A DNA stretch of 64,000 nucleotides from Acidimicrobiaceae bacterium (GTDB lineage Bacteria; Actinomycetota; Acidimicrobiia; Acidimicrobiales; RAAP-2). Positions 54,547 through 64,000 of this stretch are shown piece after piece. Position 1 is the first letter of the stretch. Each line of letters begins with the position of its first letter. The translations under genes were made by a program, and so were the position numbers. The stretch is taken from positions 41,434-105,433 of the forward strand of contig PLON01000073.1 of assembly GCA_003142095.1 (NCBI GenBank), given 5' to 3'. Under the pieces are notes generated by a model. The model made no database searches and was not told where the DNA came from. It saw only the letters and a program-made list of their open reading frames with translations.

Positions 54547-56754
54547 CTACGACTTAAACAGGTAGGTAGCGTCGTCGTCATCCACGAACAGGCGCAGTTC
54601 GTCCTCCATGGCCGCGAGCGAGTCGTCGTTCTCTTCGACCATGGACGCCGCTAGTTGTTGCGCCCCCACGAGGAGGTCTTCATCCTCCTTTAACTTCGCG
54701 AGGCGCAGATCGCTGCGCCCCTGCTGGCGTGCACCGAGCAACGTTCCTTCGCCGCGCATCGCGAGGTCCACGTCGGCGAGCTCAAAGCCGTCGTTTGACG
54801 CCACGAGCGCGTTCAGTCGCGCCTCGCCATCCTCGTTCGGGGGCGTGCCGAGCAGGTAGCAGTAGCTCTGAAACTCGGAGCGCCCGACGCGCCCGCGCAA
54901 TTGGTGTAACTGCGCGAGGCCGAAGCGCCAGGCGTCTTCAATCACGATGACGCTGGCTTCGGGCACGTCGACACCCACCTCGATCACGACAGTGGCGACC
55001 AGCACGTCGATCTCGCCCGCGCGGAACTGGTTCATGACGTCTTCTTTCTCACCACTCTTCATCTGGCCGTGCAAGAGGCCGACCGCGAGACCACGAAGCT
55101 CGTGCAGTGCGAGGCGCGTTCGCTCTTCGACCGCGCTCGTCGCCTCGACCCGGTCGGAGCCTTCGACGAGCGGACAGATGACGTAGGCCCGACGTCCGGC
55201 CGCCACCTCGTCGCGCACGCGTTGCCAGCAGGCGTTGATCTCGTTGTCTTCGCGCGCCCACGTCGTGTCAATCGGGCGTCGACCGGCGGGCAGTTCGTCA
55301 AGCACGGAGACGTCGAGATCACCGAAGAGCACCATGGCCGCCGTGCGCGGAATCGGCGTCGCGGTCATCACTAAGAGATCGGGGTCAGCGCCTTCGTCGG
55401 AGCGTTCACGACCCTGGTCGCGCAGGTGGGATCGTTGTTCAACGCCGAAGCGATGCTGCTCGTCAATGACGATGAGCCCGAGCGAGCGAAAGCGCAGGTC
55501 GTCACTCAACAGGGCGTGCGTGCCGACCACGATGTCGACCGATCCGCTCGCGAGGCCGTTCAGGACCGCCTGGCGCTCTTTTGCCCGCACTCGTCCGGTG
55601 AGGAGCTGCACCGACACGCCGCGCTCTCCCGCGAGTACTGCGTCGTCGGCGACGACGAGGCCCGCCAGGTCGCGACGAAGTGAGACCAGATGTTGTTCGG
55701 CGAGTACCTCGGTTGGCGCCATCAACACGCTCTGGCGTTTTCCGTCGAGCGCTCCCAACATCGCCGTCACGGCAACGAGTGTCTTACCCGAACCGACGTC
55801 GCCTTGAAGGAGCCGGTGCATGGGAAGCGGTCCCGCCATGTCACCCGCAACGTCCTCGAGGACGCGTCGCTGAGCCCTCGTGAGCGAAAAGCGGTGCTCG
55901 GCGAGAAAACGTCGAACGAGCGAATCCTCGCGTGACACGAGCGCTCCCGACGCGACGTCGAGGTCGGCCACTTCCATGGGGTGGCGAATACCGGCGGCCG
56001 ATTCCTCAAGACGCCGGCGACGTAAGGCCAAGATCAACTGGAGTCGAAAGAATTCGTCGAAGGCGAGACGGCGTCGTGCGGGCGCGACCTCGCTCAGATC
56101 TTCGGGCAGGTGAATACCCCAAAAGGCGCGCGTTCGCTCTACGAGTTCGAGCGGTTCGCGCTGAACGTCCGATAGGGGATCGAAAAGAGGCCCGGCGCGA
56201 CGCAATGACTCTTCAATGAAGCCGCCCATCTCCCAACTGGTGAGGCCGGCTTTACCCGACGCGGGATAGATCGCGACGACCCGACCCACCTTCGACGCGT
56301 CGCGCTCGTCGCCCGCCGCTCCAACGATGACGTCGACGACGGGGTTGGTCATCTGACGTTGTCCGCGGTAGTCGCCCACTTTGCCGAAAAACAGTGCCTG
56401 CACCCCGACGAGCAGCTGGCGCTCGCGCCACGCCTGATTGAAGAAGACGATCTTGATGGACTCGCCGTCGTCGCTCACGGTGACCTCCACCATGACCTTG
56501 CCCTGGCGCGTGCGACGGCTGGCGACCTTCGTTACTTCGGCGAAAACGGCGGCCTCGTCGCCCACCGAGAGATCACTGAGGTCGACTTGGCGCGTGCGAT
56601 CGATGTAGCGGCGCGGATAGATGGTGATGAGGTCAAAAACATTCGAAATACCCATCGACTCAAGCGCCGCCGCACGCTTTTCCCCGACGTGGCGCAACTG
56701 GCTAACCGACACGTCGCCCAGCTGGCGAAGTCGCCGCGCCGGCGCGTCACTCAC
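54547..56754 (-). CDS. recG: ATP-dependent DNA helicase RecG
   Basis: LLQGDVGSGKTLVAVTAM, VIDEQHRFGVEQR, MTATPIPRTAAMVLFGDLDVS, HQLRGRVGRSEFQSYCYL. Confidence 0.96.
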   Translation of the reverse strand: MSDAPARRLRQLGDVSVSQLRHVGEKRAAALESMGISNVFDLITIYPRRYIDRTRQVDLSDLSVGDEAAVFAEVTKVASRRTRQGKVMVEVTVSDDGESIKIVFFNQAWRERQLLVGVQALFFGKVGDYRGQRQMTNPVVDVIVGAAGDERDASKVGRVVAIYPASGKAGLTSWEMGGFIEESLRRAGPLFDPLSDVQREPLELVERTRAFWGIHLPEDLSEVAPARRRLAFDEFFRLQLILALRRRRLEESAAGIRHPMEVADLDVASGALVSREDSLVRRFLAEHRFSLTRAQRRVLEDVAGDMAGPLPMHRLLQGDVGSGKTLVAVTAMLGALDGKRQSVLMAPTEVLAEQHLVSLRRDLAGLVVADDAVLAGERGVSVQLLTGRVRAKERQAVLNGLASGSVDIVVGTHALLSDDLRFRSLGLIVIDEQHRFGVEQRSHLRDQGRERSDEGADPDLLVMTATPIPRTAAMVLFGDLDVSVLDELPAGRRPIDTTWAREDNEINACWQRVRDEVAAGRRAYVICPLVEGSDRVEATSAVEERTRLALHELRGLAVGLLHGQMKSGEKEDVMNQFRAGEIDVLVATVVIEVGVDVPEASVIVIEDAWRFGLAQLHQLRGRVGRSEFQSYCYLLGTPPNEDGEARLNALVASNDGFELADVDLAMRGEGTLLGARQQGRSDLRLAKLKEDEDLLVGAQQLAASMVEENDDSLAAMEDELRLFVDDDDATYLFKS

Positions 56755-58379
56755 TCGAGGCCGAAATAGTAGGGGTAGAGGGGCTGGCCACCGTGGTGCA
56801 CCTCGGGAATGATCTGGGGAAAAGCTTCGGCGAGGTATTCCGTGATTCGGCGCGTGTTCGCGGGCGTCGCGCCGTCACCTTCGATGATGGTGAGAAGTTC
56901 GTGCTCGGGCCGAATGAGCGTCGCGAGCAGTTGATTGCTGGCCGCGGCGATGGAGTCGGCGATCGCGAGAACCCCCGACGCCCCGAGTCCGATCCAGTCG
57001 CCCTCGTGCACCTCGCCGGCGTCGGTCGCGCTGTCTCGTACCGCGCGCGTCACTTCGCCGGCCACCACATTGCACGCCGAGGCGCGCATGGCGGTGGCGT
57101 TCGCTTCGAGCGACGCGTCGGGGTCGTACGCGAGAAGCGCCGCGAAGCCTTCGACAATGGAATTCGTCGCCACGACCGCGACACGCTCCTCTACCAGGTC
57201 GCCGACCTGATTAGCCACCGGGGTGATGTTCTTGTTGTTGGGTAAGACCACGACCTGGCTGGAACCCGTCGCGCGCACGGCGTCGGCGAGTTCGCTGGTC
57301 GAGGGATTCATTGACTGACCCCCGAAGACCAATTGATGCACGCCGAGCGAACGAAAGATGCGACCCACGCCTTCGCCCACGACGACCGCCACCACCGACG
57401 TCGTGGGCGCGTCCACGTGCGGTTCCTCTACCGGAGTCCCGGTGGCCTCGCGCACCCAGCGTTCTTCAATGACCTGTTCGGCGAGGTCGGTGACCCGAAT
57501 GTTGCGAGGTCGGCCCGCGTCGAGCGACGCCTCGATGGCGGCACCGACGTCGTCGGTATGAATGTGACAGTTATAGAGACCGTCGTCGCCCACGATGACG
57601 ATCGAATCACCGAGTCCCGCCCAGACTTCGCGAAACGCGGTCATTTTCGTGTCGTCGGCGTCGAGATGGTACATCACTTCGTAGCGCAACTCGGTGGAGT
57701 GTTCGCTCAGGTCTTCGTGCACGTGAACCTCGATGGAGTCGACGGGCGGCGCCGTCGGTAGGTCATCGCCGGCGAAGACGTAACAGAGTGCGTCGAAGAG
57801 GAGCACGAGACCGGTCCCGCCGCTATCGACGACACCGGCCTGCTTTAAGACCGCGAGTTGTTCGGGCGTTTTTGCCAGTGCTTCTTTCGCTGCGTCGCGA
57901 GCGCCGCGAGCGAGCTCGACCAGCGAGTCTTTGTGCGCGAGGGCACCCTGCGCCCCCGCGCGCGCGACGCTCAGAATTGTGCCTTCGACCGGGCGCACCA
58001 CGGCCTGACGCGCGAGTTCGTCCGCGTGATGGAGTGCGTCAGCCAGTTCCGGAGCGCTGACTTCGCCCTCGGAGGGAAACGCCGCGACGAGCCCGCGCAG
58101 TAGTTGAGACAAAATGACCCCGGAGTTTCCCCGGGCGCCCATCAACGAGCTTTTTGCAATGGTCCCGGCCACCTCGCCTAAACGGGCGTTTTCGTCGAGG
58201 GAGTTGAGCGCGGTGACGACCGATTCAATCGTGAGGGCCATATTGGTCCCGGTATCCCCGTCGGGTACGGGGTAGACGTTGAGTCGATTGATAACGTCGC
58301 GATGCGAACGCAGAAGATCTCCGTAAGTGTTCATCGCCGCGCGCAGATCATTGGCCGCCAGCGTTGAGGGAGAGCTCAT
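56751..58379 (-). CDS. DAK2-domain (FakA/YloV-like) protein
   Basis: INRLNVYPVPDGDTGTNMALTIESVV, SLMGARGNSGVILSQLLRG; exact start uncertain (58403 also possible). Confidence 0.88.
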   Translation of the reverse strand: MSSPSTLAANDLRAAMNTYGDLLRSHRDVINRLNVYPVPDGDTGTNMALTIESVVTALNSLDENARLGEVAGTIAKSSLMGARGNSGVILSQLLRGLVAAFPSEGEVSAPELADALHHADELARQAVVRPVEGTILSVARAGAQGALAHKDSLVELARGARDAAKEALAKTPEQLAVLKQAGVVDSGGTGLVLLFDALCYVFAGDDLPTAPPVDSIEVHVHEDLSEHSTELRYEVMYHLDADDTKMTAFREVWAGLGDSIVIVGDDGLYNCHIHTDDVGAAIEASLDAGRPRNIRVTDLAEQVIEERWVREATGTPVEEPHVDAPTTSVVAVVVGEGVGRIFRSLGVHQLVFGGQSMNPSTSELADAVRATGSSQVVVLPNNKNITPVANQVGDLVEERVAVVATNSIVEGFAALLAYDPDASLEANATAMRASACNVVAGEVTRAVRDSATDAGEVHEGDWIGLGASGVLAIADSIAAASNQLLATLIRPEHELLTIIEGDGATPANTRRITEYLAEAFPQIIPEVHHGGQPLYPYYFGLE

Positions 58380-58390
58380 CGCTAGCGATG
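58377..58390. promoter_or_regulatory. 14-bp perfect palindrome CATCGCTAGCGATG adjacent to TACAAT
   Basis: Between the DAK2 gene start and rpmB, immediately before the -10-like TACAAT. Confidence 0.4.
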
Positions 58391-58454
58391 CTACAATGGA
58401 CATTCGGTTTGACCCTCCGGTGCAATCGGCCCGGACCTAAGGAGAATGTTCACC

Positions 58455-58664
58455 ATGGCATCAGTCTGCGAAATCTGCGGTAAGAAGCCGTCATTCGGTA
58501 TGAACGTCTCCCACTCGCACCGCCGCACCAAGCGTCGCTGGAACCCAAACATCCAGCGCGTGCGCGCACTCGTGAACGGCACGCCCAAGCGCGTGAACGT
58601 CTGCACGGGGTGCCTGCGCTCAGGCAAGATCGTCAAGCCCTCACGCGCGACGCTACGCGCCTAA
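58455..58664 (+). CDS. rpmB: 50S ribosomal protein L28
   Basis: [38 protein letters not shown]...[16 protein letters not shown] upstream. Confidence 0.96.
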   Translation: MASVCEICGKKPSFGMNVSHSHRRTKRRWNPNIQRVRALVNGTPKRVNVCTGCLRSGKIVKPSRATLRA

Positions 58665-58671
58665 CTCTCTC

Positions 58672-59616
58672 TCACAGCCGGTGCTGAAAACCCCGGCGTG
58701 CGAGGTCCTTTCCGCGTAACGTGCGCGTCGTCATCTCTGGCACCACGCGACCAATCGTGATCGGCTCACGAAGACCGCGATCGTAGAACATCATTCGCAG
58801 TCGAGCGGGGTCGTTCGTCGCAATCAGCAACTCGTAGTCCTCGCCACCACTCGTCGCTTCTTCTTCGGTCGCGCCCGCGGCCACCGGCAGGTCATCGAGC
58901 GCGAAACCCACCTGCGATGCGTCCGCGAGCCGGTGTAGGTCGAGCGCAATACCGTCGCTCAAGTCCATCATGGCGTGCACGTGGGCGCCACGCGCCGCCA
59001 TTCCTTCGGCGAGACGCGGCCACGGTCGCCGGTGAGCTTCGACGAGTTCATCACTTAACTCCGCTCCCTCTCGTCGCCGTCTCAGTCCCGCGGCCGCGCG
59101 ACCAAGGGGCCCGGTGACCAACAGTTCGTCGCCCGCTCGCGCGCCGCTGCGCAGCACCGCCCCGCGCCCGGGACACTCCCCTAAGACCGTGACCGCCACG
59201 GTGACGTCACGCCCGCCCGAGAGATCTCCGCCGACGATGACGGTACCGGTGGCCCGCGTCGCTTCTACGGCACCCTGGTGAATCTCCTCGAGGTCCGTTC
59301 CGGGCGGAGCACTCACGGCCAGCAGGACGCCGCGTGGACGTGCGCCCATGGCGGCGAGGTCCGACAGGGCGCTCGTCACAGCCTTGTAGCCCAGGTCACG
59401 AAGTGAAAAAAGTTCCGCGTCCAAGTGAATTCCCAGAACTGCCACGTCAGTGGAGACAATCGCCTCGCCCACAAAGGGTTTCAGTACCGCCGCGTCGTCA
59501 CCCACGTAGTGCTCGCCGACAGAAACGACGCCCGCACCGACAATTTTGGCTATACGCTCCAATACGTCATCTTCGTGCTGGCTTCGTTCTTTGGTTGGGT
59601 CAGTTGGCGCGTTCAT
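58672..59616 (-). CDS. thiL: Thiamine-monophosphate kinase
   Basis: VGDDAAVLKP, STDVAVLGIHLD, VIVGGDLSGGRDVTVAVTVLG, MMDLSDGIALDLHRLA. Confidence 0.92.
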   Translation of the reverse strand: MNAPTDPTKERSQHEDDVLERIAKIVGAGVVSVGEHYVGDDAAVLKPFVGEAIVSTDVAVLGIHLDAELFSLRDLGYKAVTSALSDLAAMGARPRGVLLAVSAPPGTDLEEIHQGAVEATRATGTVIVGGDLSGGRDVTVAVTVLGECPGRGAVLRSGARAGDELLVTGPLGRAAAGLRRRREGAELSDELVEAHRRPWPRLAEGMAARGAHVHAMMDLSDGIALDLHRLADASQVGFALDDLPVAAGATEEEATSGGEDYELLIATNDPARLRMMFYDRGLREPITIGRVVPEMTTRTLRGKDLARRGFQHRL

Positions 59617-59655
59617 GACTGCGGTTGTTGTATCACGTCGTAACGAGACGGCGTG

Positions 59656-61467
59656 ATGAACGTAAACGAGGATGACGTGACGTACCCAACCAAAAATAGA
59701 CAGCTCATTGAATGGGTCGAGGAAGTGGCGCGGCTCACAACCCCTGATCGTATCCACTGGTGCGACGGGTCGGCCGAGGAGTACGACGAGTTGTGCCAGA
59801 TGCTCGTAGACGCTGGCACCTTCACCAAGCTCTCCGAGGCGAAGCGTCCGAACAGCTACTACGCACACTCCGACCCCGGTGACGTCGCACGCGTCGAAGA
59901 CCGTACGTTCATCTGCTCGAAGGACGAGGCCGACGCCGGTCCGACCAACAACTGGCGCGAACCCTCCGAGATGCGCGAAACACTGAACACCCTCTTCACT
60001 GGATCAATGAAGGGCCGCACGATGTACGTAGTGCCCTTCTCGATGGGCCCTCTCGGCTCCAAAATCTCTCACATCGGCGTCGAGATCACCGACTCGCCGT
60101 ACGTCGCGACCTCGATGCGCATCATGACGCGCATGGGGCGCGGTGCTTTGGAAGTACTTGGCGACACCGGCAAGTTCGTGCCGTGCCTGCACTCGGTTGG
60201 TATGCCCCTCAACGAAGGTGACGTCGACGTGCCATGGCCCTGCGATGCGGAGAACAAGTACATCGTCCAATTCCCCGAAACCCACGAGATCATCTCGTTC
60301 GGTTCGGGATACGGCGGTAACGCGCTGCTGGGCAAGAAGTGCTTCGCGCTGCGCATTGCGTCGGTACTCGCGCGTGACGACGGCTGGCTCGCCGAGCACA
60401 TGTTGATCTTGAAGTTGACGAGCCCCGCGGGCGAGTCGCGCTACGTGACCGGCGCCTTTCCGAGCGCGTGCGGTAAGACCAATCTTGCGATGCTCGTGCC
60501 GACGCTTCCGGGCTGGAAAGTCGAAACCGTCGGTGACGACATCTGCTGGATGAAGCCGGGCCCCGACGGTCGGCTCTACGCCATCAACCCCGAGGCCGGA
60601 TTCTTCGGCGTCGCGCCGGGCACCAGCATGGAGACCAACCCCAACGCCATGTACTCGGTCGAAGCGAACACCATCTTCACGAATACCGCTCTCACCGCCG
60701 ATGGCGACATCTGGTGGGAGGGCATGGGCGAGCCGCCCGAAGGTCTCATCGATTGGACGGGCAAGCCCTGGTCGAAGGAGCTCGGCACGCCGGCCGCACA
60801 CCCGAACTCGCGCTTTACGACGCCGGCCGACCAGGACCCCGCGATCGCGCCCGAGTGGCAAGATCCGGCGGGCGTGCCGATCGACGCCATCCTCTTCGGG
60901 GGTCGGCGCGCCAGCGTGATCCCGCTCGTCTTCCAGTCGCTCGGCTGGAACCACGGGGTCTTTCTCGGTTCGATCATGGCTTCAGAGACCACCGCGGCCG
61001 CGACGGGCGCCGTTGGGACCCTGCGGCGCGATCCCTTCGCGATGCTGCCCTTTTGCGGCTACAACATGGCCGACTACTTCGCGCACTGGCTCACGTTCTC
61101 CGAGCGCTTCGACGAAGAGAAGCTGCCGAAGATCTTCTACGTGAACTGGTTTCGCAAGAGTGACGACGGACGCTGGCTGTGGCCGGGCTTTGGTGAGAAC
61201 TCGCGCGTACTCGAATGGATATTTGAACGCACCGCCGGTCGCGGCGAGGCGACCGAGACGGCGATTGGCTACGTCCCGGCGACGGGAGCCATCAATATCG
61301 AAGGACTCAACGTCACGCCCGAGGACATGGACCAGTTGCTGCGCGTCAACTACGACGAGTGGCGTCACGAAGTGCCGCGCATTCGCGAACACTACGCCCA
61401 GTTCAACGAACACCTGCCGTCGAAACTCGACGACTTCGTGCTCGACCTCGAACGCAGACTCGGCTAG
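59656..61467 (+). CDS. pckG: Phosphoenolpyruvate carboxykinase (GTP)
   Basis: [60 protein letters not shown]. Confidence 0.96.
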   Translation: MNVNEDDVTYPTKNRQLIEWVEEVARLTTPDRIHWCDGSAEEYDELCQMLVDAGTFTKLSEAKRPNSYYAHSDPGDVARVEDRTFICSKDEADAGPTNNWREPSEMRETLNTLFTGSMKGRTMYVVPFSMGPLGSKISHIGVEITDSPYVATSMRIMTRMGRGALEVLGDTGKFVPCLHSVGMPLNEGDVDVPWPCDAENKYIVQFPETHEIISFGSGYGGNALLGKKCFALRIASVLARDDGWLAEHMLILKLTSPAGESRYVTGAFPSACGKTNLAMLVPTLPGWKVETVGDDICWMKPGPDGRLYAINPEAGFFGVAPGTSMETNPNAMYSVEANTIFTNTALTADGDIWWEGMGEPPEGLIDWTGKPWSKELGTPAAHPNSRFTTPADQDPAIAPEWQDPAGVPIDAILFGGRRASVIPLVFQSLGWNHGVFLGSIMASETTAAATGAVGTLRRDPFAMLPFCGYNMADYFAHWLTFSERFDEEKLPKIFYVNWFRKSDDGRWLWPGFGENSRVLEWIFERTAGRGEATETAIGYVPATGAINIEGLNVTPEDMDQLLRVNYDEWRHEVPRIREHYAQFNEHLPSKLDDFVLDLERRLG

Positions 61468-61470
61468 CGC

Positions 61471-62784
61471 TTACTTCGCGGTCTCGGCGTCGGCCACGAT
61501 GAGCCGCGGCCCTGACGGCCAGTCGAAGTAGCGCCACGTCCAGTTGATGAACACGCGCAGTCGATTGCGAAATCCCACGAGATACCAGAGATGCAGGCCG
61601 AGCCACGCCATCCATCCCACGGTGCCTCGGATGACGCCGACGTGGGGAATCTTGGCGACCGCGGCGTGTCGACCGATGGTGGCCATGATGCCCTTATCAC
61701 GGTAGTGAAAGGGCTCGGTCGCCTCTCCCTCGAGGAGTCGCAGGATCTGCTTCGAGCAGTGAAGTCCCGACTGGATCGCGACGGGCGCGAGCTGGGGGTA
61801 AAACTTACTGGGGTCTCCGCGTTGCGGGATGGCGGCCGCGTCGCCGACGCACCAAACGTTGTCACTGTCGCGCAGTCGTAAATCCCCGTTCACCAACGCT
61901 CGTCCGTTCGGGCCGCTCGTCTCTTCGAGTTGGTCGGCGATCGTGCCGACCGCCGTCACGCCTCCCGCCCACACGACGGCCCCCGCTTCGAGCCGCTCGC
62001 CGTCGCTAAAGCGAATGGCGTGGGGTTCGACCTCAACAACCGAACGACCCAGTTCGACGTCGACCCCCATCGACTCAAGTTCTTCGCGTGCGTAGCTACT
62101 CGCTCGATCGGGAAAAGCGGTGAGGAGACGTGACGCGACGTCCACGAGGCGGATTCGCACGTTCACGGGATCCAACTTCATGCCGTCGCGTCGGATCACG
62201 ATCTCGATGAGCTCCGAGAGCGCACCGGCCGTCTCGACGCCGGTGGGTCCTCCCCCGACGACCACGAAGTTCAACTCCTTCGGTACAGTTTCGGCCGCGA
62301 CCTCCGCGTCTTCGAGCGAGCGCAGCAGTCGGTTTCTAAGTCGCCGGGCGTTGGCCAAGGTGTAGAGCGGCATCGAATAGTTCTTCGCGCCAGGGATGTC
62401 GAAGTACGCGGCGACCGCGCCCGTCGCCACGACCAAATGGTCGTAGGAGATCTCCGTGCCGTCTTCGAGAACAACGACGTTGCGCTCGCGCTCAACATCA
62501 CTGACGCGCGCGTGGCGTACGCGCACGTTCTTCGCGTGGCCGAAAATAGTGCGGATCGGATAGGCCACGTCGGCGGGTTCGAGACCGGCCGTGGCGACCT
62601 GATAGAGCAGTGGCAGAAAAGTGTGGAAGTTGTGGCGATCAATCAGCGTGACCCGTACGGCCTGATGTGCGAGGGCTCTGACCGCCGAGACGCCAGCGAA
62701 TCCCCCTCCGACCACGACCACGTGGGGTAGAGAAGCCGGATCCGGTGAGTCGACGTGCGCGCGGGGTGACGTTTCCATACTCAA
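61471..62784 (-). CDS. Type II NADH dehydrogenase-like NAD(P)/FAD-dependent oxidoreductase
   Basis: VVVGGGFAGVSAVRAL, NFHTFLPLLYQVATAGLEPADVAYPIR, VWCVGDAAAIPQ. Confidence 0.9.
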   Translation of the reverse strand: MSMETSPRAHVDSPDPASLPHVVVVGGGFAGVSAVRALAHQAVRVTLIDRHNFHTFLPLLYQVATAGLEPADVAYPIRTIFGHAKNVRVRHARVSDVERERNVVVLEDGTEISYDHLVVATGAVAAYFDIPGAKNYSMPLYTLANARRLRNRLLRSLEDAEVAAETVPKELNFVVVGGGPTGVETAGALSELIEIVIRRDGMKLDPVNVRIRLVDVASRLLTAFPDRASSYAREELESMGVDVELGRSVVEVEPHAIRFSDGERLEAGAVVWAGGVTAVGTIADQLEETSGPNGRALVNGDLRLRDSDNVWCVGDAAAIPQRGDPSKFYPQLAPVAIQSGLHCSKQILRLLEGEATEPFHYRDKGIMATIGRHAAVAKIPHVGVIRGTVGWMAWLGLHLWYLVGFRNRLRVFINWTWRYFDWPSGPRLIVADAETAK

Positions 62785-62794
62785 TTTAAGCAGG

Positions 62795-63997
62795 TCACCC
62801 TTCTCGCGCGTTACGCCGCCCGATCGGGTAGGCGACGCTCGCGATGATCATGAGCACGGCCAGTAGTCGGTCGCCGACGGAGAAGCTGAGCACGATGGCG
62901 ACGGGTATCAACGCCCCAATCACCCAGAGCAGCTGTTGGCGCACCGCGAACCGGGCGAAAGTGCGGCCCTGCGCACCAGGAGCGACGTTCCTCTGGGTAA
63001 TGGCGTCAAAACTCGGCTGGGCCACGGCGCCGCTCACGCCGAGCCAGCCCGCGAGCATGACTTGGATCCAGAGCACCGGATGCAGCGACGCGAGCGCGGC
63101 GCCAACCCCAGTCGCGAATAGCGCAATCGTCAGCAGCGTTGACTCTTTCAGGATGTTGCGCATACGGGTCACGAAGGCCAACCCGCCGAGCGATCCAATG
63201 CCACTAAAGCCGAGCGCGAAGGCGTACCATCCGAGCCCCGCCGAAACGCGCCGTAGACCAAAGGCGAGAAGGAACGTCGTAAAGCCCACGGAGAAGCGCA
63301 TCAACGAGGCTGCACCCAGTCCCCAGGCCACCTCGGAGTCACCCAGTGGGTTGAGGGCATTGCGATCGCGCTCCTCTTGGGTCAGCCCCGCCACTTCGTC
63401 GCGCACCATCTTCGTCGGGCGCTGCAGCCGCGCGCTGGCCACGGTCGCGCCCACGTAGACGATTGACGCGACGACGAGCACGCTCGTGGCGCCAATCCCC
63501 TTCAAAATTCCCGCCCCCACGGAGCCGGCGATCAGACCGACCAACGTGCCGAGCAGAGTGAGCTGGGCGTTGAAACCGGCGAAGCCCTTTTCTTCGTCCA
63601 CCTGCTGGTTCGGCCACCCAGCGTCGCCGACGCGCTCGGCGTGCTCGCGGAACTGGTCGGTGCGCGCCATCTCGGGCACAAGCGCGCCGCGCGTCACGAC
63701 GTAGAGCTTCGACGACACCAACAGCAAAAAGGCCAGCGGAAAGAGCCACAGCGAATTGAGGTGCTGGGCCATCAGAATGCAGAGGACGGCGCGTACGCCG
63801 GCCGAAAAGGCGACGAGCAACCGTCTCCCGTTGGCCGATCGGTCGATCAGGGGCCCGAGCAGCGGTGACACGACGGCGAAGGGCGCGATCGTGAGGAGCA
63901 GGTACAACAGCACCTTGCCCTTCGCCTCCGTGGGCGAAACCGAGAAGAAGAGTGAGCCGGCCAGTGAGACAGTCACGAGCGTGTCGCCGGCCATCAT
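62795..63997 (-). CDS. MFS transporter (reaches the window edge; 5' end may be cut)
   Basis: 400 aa, about 12 TM; GDTLVTVSLAGSLFFSVSPTEAKGKVLLYLLLTIAPFAVVSPLLGPLIDR. Confidence 0.8.
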   Translation of the reverse strand: MMAGDTLVTVSLAGSLFFSVSPTEAKGKVLLYLLLTIAPFAVVSPLLGPLIDRSANGRRLLVAFSAGVRAVLCILMAQHLNSLWLFPLAFLLLVSSKLYVVTRGALVPEMARTDQFREHAERVGDAGWPNQQVDEEKGFAGFNAQLTLLGTLVGLIAGSVGAGILKGIGATSVLVVASIVYVGATVASARLQRPTKMVRDEVAGLTQEERDRNALNPLGDSEVAWGLGAASLMRFSVGFTTFLLAFGLRRVSAGLGWYAFALGFSGIGSLGGLAFVTRMRNILKESTLLTIALFATGVGAALASLHPVLWIQVMLAGWLGVSGAVAQPSFDAITQRNVAPGAQGRTFARFAVRQQLLWVIGALIPVAIVLSFSVGDRLLAVLMIIASVAYPIGRRNAREG

Positions 63998-64000
63998 GAT

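Noticed and set aside
60004-60954. 316-aa ORF antisense to pckG
   Set aside because: Shadow of a highly conserved enzyme; no recognisable domain

Overview
This 64 kb window is high-GC bacterial chromosome, almost certainly actinobacterial. An Acidimicrobiia-like source is my inference, not proven. Support comes from the gene order recG-rsmD-coaD-(DivIVA-like)-DUF177-rpmF-plsX-acpP-rnc-mutM-smc-ftsY-ffh-rpsP-khpA-rimM-trmD-rplS-DUF2469, a pspA-htpX-pspAB block, F420-type oxidoreductases, a class II RNR and a GTP-type PEPCK. I could support about 60 protein genes and one tRNA (Gly-TCC). rpmF (59 aa, 52118..52297 minus) is absent from the supplied ORF track. I found no CRISPR array, prophage, transposase, rRNA or recognisable defence island, so most of the window is ordinary core genome. 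The most interesting signals are: (1) a 14-member set of start codons preceded by a TANNNT hexamer 6-7 nt upstream, the signature of leaderless transcripts; (2) a structured ~170-nt leader before an Rpf-like secreted protein whose 5' half resembles the ydaO/c-di-AMP riboswitch; (3) a 750-bp intergenic region dense in palindromes upstream of it; (4) endonuclease IV with a ~150-aa lysine-repeat tail that contains a perfect 4x15-bp tandem repeat; (5) tandem NrdR-like boxes 31 bp apart upstream of nrdJ; (6) several operator-like perfect palindromes; (7) almost all convergent gene pairs abut or share stop-codon bases; (8) a cluster of small Cys-rich proteins next to a PimB-like glycosyltransferase. 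All function calls come from reading motifs; no database search was run.
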